Both the position numbers and the translations under genes were made by a program. DNA of 11,879 nt from assembly GCA_910586755.1 (NCBI GenBank), contig CAJUJM010000013.1, positions 1-11,879 of the forward strand, in the 5' to 3' direction. Below the pieces are notes generated by a model. The model was not told the DNA's origin and did not search any database. It was given only the letters and a program-made list of their open reading frames with translations. Positions 6,655-11,879 of this stretch are shown in pieces. Position 1 is the stretch's first letter, and the number at the start of each line of letters is the position of its first letter. The stretch is from an uncultured Lachnospiraceae bacterium (GTDB lineage Bacteria; Bacillota; Clostridia; Lachnospirales; Lachnospiraceae).

Positions 6655-6763
6655 GTCAACCTGCATGCGCCCGGCAGCGGGCGCACCACCGAACATGAAA
6701 GTCCGGCGGGCGCATGGGGCATCCCTGAACTTATGCCGCCTATTGGCGGCAGATTTCCAAACT
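6655..6763 (+). other. GC-rich structured 3' spacer with two strong hairpins
   Basis: Between the ABC-F gene and the following terminator lie two perfect hairpins. TGCGCCCG/CGGGCGCA (6666-6673 with 6678-6685) has loop GCAG, and TGCCGCC/GGCGGCA (6734-6740 with 6745-6751) has loop TATT. Neither has a T run. CATGCGCCC (6664-6672) is also perfectly complementary to GGGCGCATG (6708-6716), so the first hairpin has a competing long-range form. No coding region is supported here. It may be a structured 3' UTR, an RNA-decay barrier or a small RNA. Confidence 0.5.
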
Positions 6764-6817
6764 AAAAAGCGGCGCATTTGCAGGATGAAAAATAGATTTC
6801 TGCAAGCGCCGCTTTTT
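6764..6817. terminator. Strong bidirectional intrinsic terminator
   Basis: AAAAAGCGGCGC (6764-6775) pairs perfectly with GCGCCGCTTTTT (6806-6817). The stem continues after a 2-nt bulge as TTGCAG/CTGCAA (6778-6783 with 6800-6805) around a 16-nt loop. A T run follows the GC stem on both strands, so it can work in either direction. It separates the ABC-F transcript from the xth promoter. Confidence 0.85.
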
Positions 6818-6830
6818 CCAGTTTATCCCC

Positions 6831-6859
6831 TTCCAATATTCCCCATAAAATGCTATACT
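6831..6859 (+). promoter_or_regulatory. Extended -10 promoter for the xth operon
   Basis: TGCTATACT (6851-6859) is an extended -10 (TGn plus TATACT). A weak -35, TTCCAA (6831-6836), lies 17 bp upstream. It sits directly after the bidirectional terminator and about 30 bp before the xth start codon, so it probably drives xth, the Uup-like gene and the GlgX-like gene together. Confidence 0.65.
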
Positions 6860-6890
6860 AAACTCAATTATAACCTAAAGGAGAATCTCA

Positions 6891-7646
6891 TTGAAAAAGT
6901 TAATTTCCTGGAATGTCAACGGCCTGCGCGCGTGTGTCGGCAAGGGCTTTTTGGATTATTTTAAAGAAGCGGATGCAGATGTATTCTGTATCCAGGAGAG
7001 TAAGCTTCAGGAGGGACAGATCGAGCTGGATCTGCCAGGCTATTATCAATATTGGAACTATGCGGAAAAGAAAGGTTATTCCGGTACTGCCCTGTTTACT
7101 AAGGAGGAGCCTTTGTCTGTGGCTTATGGCATAGGCGTGGAAGAGCATGACCATGAGGGTCGGGTTATCACTGCAGAATTTACGGATTATTATGTCGTAA
7201 CCTGCTACACCCCCAACTCTCAGGACGGTCTGGCCAGGCTGGATTACCGGATGGCCTGGGAGGACGCGTTTTTGGCGTATTTAAAGAAATTAGAAGAGAA
7301 AAAACCGGTGATTTTCTGTGGTGATTTAAATGTAGCCCATAAGGAAATCGACTTAAAAAATCCTAAAACCAACCGGAAAAATGCCGGATTTACCGATGAA
7401 GAGAGAAATAAATTTACCGATCTGCTGGCTGCCGGATTTGTGGATACCTTCCGCAAGTTTTATCCGGATCAGGAAGGGGCTTATTCCTGGTGGTCCTATC
7501 GTTTTTCCGCCAGGGCGAAAAACGCAGGGTGGCGTATTGACTATTTTTGTGTGTCCAAGGCATTGGAGGACAGGCTTGAGAGCGCGTCCATCCACGCGGA
7601 GATTATGGGGTCAGACCACTGCCCGGTAGAGCTGGTGATTCGATGA
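6891..7646 (+). CDS. xth: Exodeoxyribonuclease III (AP endonuclease)
   Basis: A 251-residue enzyme of the exonuclease III/ExoA family, near the usual length. It cleaves DNA at abasic sites and removes nucleotides and 3' blocking groups in base excision repair. All key residues are visible: N10 in SWNVNGLRA, metal-binding E36 in CIQESKLQ, Y106 in CYTPNSQ, D145 and N147 in FCGDLNVAHKEIDL, and D242-H243 in SDHCPVE. The block SWWSYRFSARAKNAGWRIDYF (residues 199-219) carries the conserved WRIDYF. The start codon is TTG at 6891, chosen because AAAGGAG (6877-6883) is 7 nt upstream and the family's MKKLISWNVNG begins exactly there. The stop overlaps the next start (ATGA at 7643-7646), which implies translational coupling with the Uup-like gene. 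Confidence 0.95.
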   Translation: MKKLISWNVNGLRACVGKGFLDYFKEADADVFCIQESKLQEGQIELDLPGYYQYWNYAEKKGYSGTALFTKEEPLSVAYGIGVEEHDHEGRVITAEFTDYYVVTCYTPNSQDGLARLDYRMAWEDAFLAYLKKLEEKKPVIFCGDLNVAHKEIDLKNPKTNRKNAGFTDEERNKFTDLLAAGFVDTFRKFYPDQEGAYSWWSYRFSARAKNAGWRIDYFCVSKALEDRLESASIHAEIMGSDHCPVELVIR

Positions 7647-9478
7647 ATCTGGTGACCATTGAGCATTTAACAAAATCTTATACAGAAAGGCTCCTTTTTG
7701 ATGACACTGCTTTTTCAGTGAGCGAAGGGGAGAAAACAGGCATTATCGGAATTAACGGCACAGGCAAGTCCACGCTGCTAAAAATTGTTGCCGGACTGGA
7801 AGAACCTGATAAAGGAACCGTGGTCAGAAGCCGGGGGCTGGATATTCGTTACCTGTCCCAAAATCCGGAGTTTGACCCAAAGGATACTGTAATCCAGGCT
7901 GTTTTAAAGGATAACCAGGGCCATGAACATGTGTGGGATATTGAGAGCCAGGCCAAATCCATGTTAAATAAGCTGGGGATTACGGATCATGAAGCTCTTA
8001 TGGGAACTCTGTCCGGCGGACAAAAAAAGCGGGTAGCCCTGGCAAGCGTCCTTTTATCCACTGCAAAGCTTTTAATTTTGGACGAGCCCACCAACCACTT
8101 AGACAGTAGTATGGCGGACTGGCTGGAGGAATATCTGAAGAAATTCAAAGGCGCACTGCTGATGATTACCCATGACCGGTATTTTCTGGACAGCGTGACC
8201 AACCGGATTGTGGAGCTTGATAAAGGCAAGCTGTATAGCTATCAGACTAATTACCAGGGCTTTTTAAAGCTGAAGGCGGAGCGCCTGGATATGGCGGCGG
8301 CCAGTGAACGCAAGCGTCAATCTATTTTGCGGGTGGAACTGGAATGGATGCAGAGGGGAGCAAGAGCCCGGTCTACGAAACAGAAGGCTCACATTCAGCG
8401 CTACGAAGCTCTGCGGGATCAGAAGGCCCCGGAGGCAGACGGAAAGGTGGAGATGGAGTCTGCCGCCAGCCGTTTGGGGCGGACTACCGTAGAGATTGCC
8501 GGTTTATCCAAGTCCTATGGGGATAAGGTTCTATTAAAGGAGTTTACCTATATTTTTCTAAAAGACGACCGCATCGGTATTATTGGCCCCAATGGAGCGG
8601 GAAAATCGACTCTGATGAAGATGATTGCGGGCTGGGTGAAGCCGGATGAGGGAACCATTGAGATAGGGCAGACCGTCCGCATGGGATACTTCTCTCAGGA
8701 AAATGAGGAGATGGATGAATCCCTGCGGGTCATTGATTACATTAAAAATGTGGCAGAATATGTAAAAACCAAGGATGGCAGTATCACTGCTACTCAGATG
8801 CTGGAGCGGTTTTTATTTCCATCGCACATGCAGTATACCACTATCGGCAAGCTGTCCGGCGGCGAGAGGCGCAGACTGTATCTGCTGCGGATTCTTATGG
8901 ATGCCCCCAATGTGATTCTGCTGGACGAGCCTACCAATGATCTGGATATCCAGACCTTGACCATTTTAGAAGATTATCTGGACAGTTTTCAGGGGATTGT
9001 GGTAACCGTGTCCCATGACCGGTATTTTTTGGATCGGGTGGTACGCCGGATTTTTGCCTTTGAGGGAAACGGTAAAGTGCGCCAATATGAGGGGGGTTTT
9101 ACAGACTACCAGGCGACATCGGCGCAGGAACAGCTGAGCAGAGCTTTTGACAGCAGTACACAGGAAGGGCAGAAGGAGAAAGCCGCAAGCAAGGCGGAGA
9201 CAGGCAGGAAAGCCGATTCTGATTCCACCCGGCGTCAGGGACGAAAACTTAAATTTTCTTATAAAGAGCAGAAGGAATGGGAGACGATTGAAGAAGAAAT
9301 CTCTCTTTTAGAGGAAGAGATTCAAGATTTGGAACAAGAAATGGAGGAAGCTTCCAGTAATTATGGCAGGCTCCAGGAACTGATGGGAGAAAAAGAACAA
9401 AAAGAGGCTAAACTGGAAGAAAGGATGGATCGCTGGATGTATCTCAATGATCTGGCCGAAAAGATTGCAGCACAGTAA
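7643..9478 (+). CDS. uup: ABC-F family ATPase, Uup/YfmR-like, with C-terminal coiled coil
   Basis: A 611-residue soluble protein with tandem ABC domains. Domain 1 has Walker A GINGTGKST (36-44), signature LSGGQ (123-127), Walker B LLILDEP (143-149) with E148, and THDRYFL. The interdomain linker holds an arginine/lysine-rich block GARARSTKQKAH (239-250). Domain 2 has GPNGAGKST (315-323), LSGGE (404-408), VILLDEP (424-430) and SHDRYFL. Both ATP sites look intact, unlike the YkpA-like protein upstream. A low-complexity hydrophilic stretch (about 495-535) leads into a C-terminal coiled coil (about 540-605) rich in Glu and Lys, the hallmark of Uup and of YfmR/YdiF-type proteins. Uup proteins bind nucleic acid or ribosomes and ease stalled translation; the exact role here is inferred. 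The start overlaps the xth stop, with no strong Shine-Dalgarno of its own, so coupling to xth is likely. The symbol marks the subfamily only. Confidence 0.85.
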   Translation: MNLVTIEHLTKSYTERLLFDDTAFSVSEGEKTGIIGINGTGKSTLLKIVAGLEEPDKGTVVRSRGLDIRYLSQNPEFDPKDTVIQAVLKDNQGHEHVWDIESQAKSMLNKLGITDHEALMGTLSGGQKKRVALASVLLSTAKLLILDEPTNHLDSSMADWLEEYLKKFKGALLMITHDRYFLDSVTNRIVELDKGKLYSYQTNYQGFLKLKAERLDMAAASERKRQSILRVELEWMQRGARARSTKQKAHIQRYEALRDQKAPEADGKVEMESAASRLGRTTVEIAGLSKSYGDKVLLKEFTYIFLKDDRIGIIGPNGAGKSTLMKMIAGWVKPDEGTIEIGQTVRMGYFSQENEEMDESLRVIDYIKNVAEYVKTKDGSITATQMLERFLFPSHMQYTTIGKLSGGERRRLYLLRILMDAPNVILLDEPTNDLDIQTLTILEDYLDSFQGIVVTVSHDRYFLDRVVRRIFAFEGNGKVRQYEGGFTDYQATSAQEQLSRAFDSSTQEGQKEKAASKAETGRKADSDSTRRQGRKLKFSYKEQKEWETIEEEISLLEEEIQDLEQEMEEASSNYGRLQELMGEKEQKEAKLEERMDRWMYLNDLAEKIAAQ

Positions 9479-9512
9479 ACAACTACAAGAAGATATGGGA
9501 GATGAGGCAGAG

Positions 9513-11354
9513 ATGGAAAAGTACACAGTAGTGAAAGATGACAGAAGATTTTACCCAATGGGGGTTACAGTCATCGACGGCGGAGCGCATTTTTCTGTCG
9601 TCTCCAAGAGCGAGGAGTGTGCATTGGTGCTGTTTTCCCGGGGAAGGAAAAAGCCGGATGCAAAGATTTGCTTTCCCCTGTCCGGCAGGATCGGGGATGT
9701 TTGGAATATGACGGTTTCAGGAGACTTTACCGGAATGGAATACTGCTATGAGGCAGACGGGGTTTTAAAAGAAGACCCTTACGGAAAAATCTTTACCGGC
9801 CGGGAAACATGGGGGAACTTTGCCCAGGTAAAAAATATTCCCAGAGCCGGGATCTTACCGGAAACCTATGACTGGGAAGGGGATGCCCCTTTAGAATACC
9901 CCTATGAGAACTGTGTGGTTTACCGGATTCACACCAGAGGTTTTACCAGGCACACCTCATCTAAAGTAAAAAACAGAGGGTGTTTTGCAGGGATTCAGGA
10001 AAAGATCCCTTATCTGCAGGAATTGGGAATTACCACGGTTGAGCTGATGCCGGCTACAGAATTTCAGGAGGTTATGATGCCGGAGGGGGTTATGAAGAAC
10101 CCTTATGAAAAAGATGAGCCTACAGGGAAGCTGAATTACTGGGGATTTGTGGCAGGCCAGCGAATGGCCCCAAAGGCATCCTATTGTTCTGGAAAAGAGA
10201 AGCATCCGGCAGATGAGCTGAAGGATTTGATAAAAGCACTTCACAAGGCAGGACTTGAGCTGATAATGGATTTATTTTTTGACGGTTCTGAAAAACCGGC
10301 CTATGCTCTGGATGTGGTTCGCTATTGGGCCAGAGAGTACCATGTGGACGGTTTTCATCTGATTGGCTTTGCGCCTAAAGAACTTTTGGCAAGGGATCCG
10401 TATTTAAGCCGGATAAAACTGTGGGCAGATAGTTGGGAAGGGATCGCCGGTTCCGGCCGGGGCAAGCGCCTGGCAGAGTATAATGATGGATTTGAAACAG
10501 ATATGCGCCGGCTGTTAAAAGGCGATGAGGACCAGATTAACAATCTGGTATACCGCAGCAGACGTAATCCCAAAGGCCACGGCATTATTAATTACATGGC
10601 CAATGTAAATGGATTTACGTTGATGGATATGGTCTCTTACGACAGAAAGCACAATGAAGCAAATGGCGAAAATAACCGGGACGGGGTGGATTATAATTTT
10701 TCCTGGAACTGTGGAGTAGAGGGTCCCAGCCGCAAGAAAAAAGTGGTGGAAATGCGTCGTAAGCAGCTTCGCAATGCAGTACTTCTTCTGACATTAAGTC
10801 AGGGAGTCCCACTTTTTATGGCCGGAGACGAGTTTGGCCGCACGAAGAGCGGAAACAACAATTCTTACTGCCAGGATAACGAGATGTCCTGGATTAACTG
10901 GAACTTGCTGAATACCAATAAAGATATCTATGAATTTATAAAATTTGCCATTGAGTTCCGCAAGAAGCACGGGGTATTTCATATGGCTCAGGAACCCAGA
11001 ATCATGGATTACTTAGGCTGCGGCCATCCGGATGTTTCCTACCATGGAGTCAAAGCCTGGTGTCCGGAGTTTGAGAATTTCCGCCGCCAGTTAGGCATTA
11101 TGTACTGTGGAAAATACGCTGCCAAGGCGGACGGTTCCCAGGACGATTCCTTTTTTGTCGCTTACAACATGCACTGGGAACCTCATGAATTTTCACTGCC
11201 GAATCTGCCTAAGGGTAAAAAGTGGCATGTAGCCATTAACACGGACGAAGGAAGCCGCAATGGCATTTACGAAGAAGGCAGGGAGATGGTGCTGGAGAAA
11301 CAAAAGCACTTTATGGTTCCGTCCAGAACAATAGTGGTGTTTATAGGAAAATAG
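9513..11354 (+). CDS. GlgX/isoamylase-like GH13 protein lacking catalytic residues (probable pseudoenzyme)
   Basis: A 613-residue protein with the glycogen-debranching (GlgX/isoamylase) layout: an N-terminal CBM48-like domain (about 13-110), a GH13 barrel (about 135-490, starting VVYRIHTRGFT) and a C-terminal beta domain (about 495-613). The family frame is clear in YWGF, LHKAGLELIMD, VRYWAREYHVDGF, DPYLSRIKLWADSWEG, NGFTLMDMVSYD and GVPLFMAGDEFGRTKSGNNNSY (432-453). Active-site positions are changed. Region I keeps D253 but lacks the usual Asn-His (D257-G258). GFRFD is GFHLI, so the nucleophile is I284. The acid/base Glu is D306 in ADSWEG, and the SHDG motif is NVNG (364-367). The loop between region I and the DVVRYW helix is only about 10 residues. 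The start at 9513 follows GAGG (9504-9507); in-frame ATGs at 9447 and 9495 are less likely. Binding or regulation of glycogen-type glucans is a plausible role; debranching activity is doubtful. Confidence 0.8.
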   Translation: MEKYTVVKDDRRFYPMGVTVIDGGAHFSVVSKSEECALVLFSRGRKKPDAKICFPLSGRIGDVWNMTVSGDFTGMEYCYEADGVLKEDPYGKIFTGRETWGNFAQVKNIPRAGILPETYDWEGDAPLEYPYENCVVYRIHTRGFTRHTSSKVKNRGCFAGIQEKIPYLQELGITTVELMPATEFQEVMMPEGVMKNPYEKDEPTGKLNYWGFVAGQRMAPKASYCSGKEKHPADELKDLIKALHKAGLELIMDLFFDGSEKPAYALDVVRYWAREYHVDGFHLIGFAPKELLARDPYLSRIKLWADSWEGIAGSGRGKRLAEYNDGFETDMRRLLKGDEDQINNLVYRSRRNPKGHGIINYMANVNGFTLMDMVSYDRKHNEANGENNRDGVDYNFSWNCGVEGPSRKKKVVEMRRKQLRNAVLLLTLSQGVPLFMAGDEFGRTKSGNNNSYCQDNEMSWINWNLLNTNKDIYEFIKFAIEFRKKHGVFHMAQEPRIMDYLGCGHPDVSYHGVKAWCPEFENFRRQLGIMYCGKYAAKADGSQDDSFFVAYNMHWEPHEFSLPNLPKGKKWHVAINTDEGSRNGIYEEGREMVLEKQKHFMVPSRTIVVFIGK

Positions 11355-11521
11355 GAAAAATCGTATTGTATATATGACAGAAGTAAAAGAAGGAGAAGTT
11401 GCAAAATGAAATAAGCCGGTTTTCCATTAACGCGAATTTCATTTTGCAACCGATAATCCTCTGAAGTATAACTATTTTTCTAAACTTTTGAAAAAGTTTC
11501 TTCAAAAGTACAAAACAGACC
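11355..11521. other. Intergenic segment before the tRNA promoter
   Basis: No gene of normal size is supported. It holds the 15-bp inverted repeat listed separately and an AT-rich hairpin ACTTTTGAA/TTCAAAAGT (11484-11492 with 11501-11509), which has no adjoining T run. An 11-codon open frame (11374-11409) encodes MTEVKEGEVAK but lacks a convincing ribosome site. Confidence 0.4.
11398..11450. repeat. 15-bp perfect inverted repeat with a two-codon frame in its left arm
   Basis: GTTGCAAAATGAAAT (11398-11412) and ATTTCATTTTGCAAC (11436-11450) are perfect reverse complements around a 23-nt spacer. No T run follows either arm, so this is not a standard terminator. An AAGGAG (11390-11395) lies 10 nt before ATG-AAA-TAA (11406-11414), whose bases fall mostly in the left arm. 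It could end or stabilise the GlgX-like transcript, or be a protein-binding site or a mobile-element remnant. Confidence 0.6.
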
Positions 11522-11550
11522 TTGACAATTATTGCTTTATCGAATATAAT
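11522..11550 (+). promoter_or_regulatory. Perfect-consensus sigma-A promoter for the tRNA pair
   Basis: TTGACA (11522-11527), a 17-bp spacer and TATAAT (11545-11550) match the vegetative consensus at every position. The tRNA-Phe gene begins 20 bp after the -10. A full-consensus promoter is typical of stable RNA genes. Confidence 0.9.
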
Positions 11551-11569
11551 TAAATTCGTTCTTGAGGAA

Positions 11570-11642
<73 letters not shown>

Positions 11643-11692
11643 TTGGCTATAGCGGTGTCGTACTATAGTGATAACTTCATATTTTTTATTAT

Positions 11693-11764
11693 GCGCGAGT
11701 GGCTCAGTGGTGGAGCACCACCTTGCCAAGGTGGGGGCCGCGGGTTCGAATCCCGTCTCGCGCT
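11693..11764 (+). tRNA. tRNA-Gly (anticodon GCC)
   Basis: A 72-nt cloverleaf. The acceptor arms are GCGCGAG (11693-11699) and CTCGCGC (11757-11763), with the T73 discriminator usual for bacterial tRNA-Gly. The anticodon stem CCACC/GGTGG encloses loop TTGCCAA with GCC at 11725-11727. The T-arm is CGGGTTCGAATCCCG. CCA is not encoded. It lies 50 bp after tRNA-Phe and is probably cotranscribed with it. Confidence 0.96.
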
Positions 11765-11776
11765 CTTTTTAATGTT

Positions 11777-11814
11777 ACGCCAAGGACTGAAAATACAGGG
11801 TTCTTGGCGTTTTT
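11777..11814 (+). terminator. Intrinsic terminator of the tRNA operon
   Basis: ACGCCAAG (11777-11784) pairs with CTTGGCGT (11803-11810), followed by TTTT (11811-11814). The 18-nt loop contains a small CTG/CAG stem (11787-11789 with 11796-11798). It follows the tRNA-Gly gene by 12 bp. A separate CTTTTT (11765-11770 region) directly after the tRNA may help release. Confidence 0.75.
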
Positions 11815-11829
11815 GTGTGTCTTATAAGC

Positions 11830-11854
11830 TGTAGACAGTTGTAGACAGGCTACA
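11830..11854. repeat. Tandem TGTAGACAG repeats with an overlapping inverted repeat
   Basis: TGTAGACAG occurs at 11830-11838 and 11840-11848, a period of 10 bp, or one helical turn. The second copy also forms TGTAG-ACAGG-CTACA (11840-11854), an inverted repeat with a 5-bp spacer. Placement on one face of the helix just downstream of tRNA genes resembles protein-binding repeats such as integrase arm or core sites. No integrase gene is in view, so this is only suggestive. Confidence 0.35.
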
Positions 11855-11879
11855 AAGCCCTGGAAATCAGGTCATAAGT

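Noticed and set aside
6638..6964. 108-codon plus-strand frame spanning the spacer after the ABC-F gene
   Set aside because: It overlaps three hairpins, the terminator and the xth promoter, and has no family resemblance. It is open by chance in GC-rich inverted-repeat DNA.

Overview
The window looks like chromosomal DNA of a low-to-mid GC Firmicute, most likely a gut-type Clostridia/Lachnospiraceae member. The reasons are strong AGGAGG-type ribosome binding sites, a YkpA/YbiT-like ABC-F protein, tRNA genes without an encoded CCA end, and consensus sigma-A promoters. This placement is inference from family resemblance; no searches were run.

Left part (1-3892): a sugar-acid catabolic segment. 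It holds a KduD-type SDR dehydrogenase (26-784) and a KDPG/KHG aldolase carrying an extra C-terminal VOC/glyoxalase-like domain (1444-2496). A pita-bread-fold (M24/creatinase-like) protein that has lost most metal ligands follows almost directly (2501-3892). A convergent flavin-reductase-like gene (796-1350, minus strand) splits kduD from the aldolase and is divergent from it. KduD and the aldolase fit uronate/pectin-derived 2-keto-3-deoxygluconate breakdown; the role of the M24-like protein is unknown.

Middle (3893-7646): a nitroreductase gene follows an unusually structured leader. In it a 13-nt anti-Shine-Dalgarno is perfectly complementary to the ribosome binding site and encloses two further stem-loops, a riboswitch-like layout. 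Next comes a YkpA/YbiT-like ABC-F gene with its own promoter and a terminator/anti-terminator-like leader. Its second ATP site is degenerate. A 236-bp GC-rich spacer holds three strong hairpins, the last a bidirectional terminator. After it an extended -10 promoter drives xth (exonuclease III), which starts with TTG.

Right part (7643-11354): xth overlaps a second ABC-F gene of the Uup/YfmR type (ATGA overlap), followed 34 bp later by a GlgX/isoamylase-like GH13 protein. That protein lacks the nucleophile, the acid/base Glu and the transition-state Asp, so it is probably a pseudoenzyme. These three probably form one operon.

Right end (11355-11879): a non-coding segment with a 15-bp perfect inverted repeat, a perfect TTGACA-N17-TATAAT promoter, tRNA-Phe(GAA), tRNA-Gly(GCC), a terminator, and short direct repeats resembling integrase-type sites. 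The most interesting candidates are the nitroreductase leader RNA and the catalytically dead GlgX-like protein.
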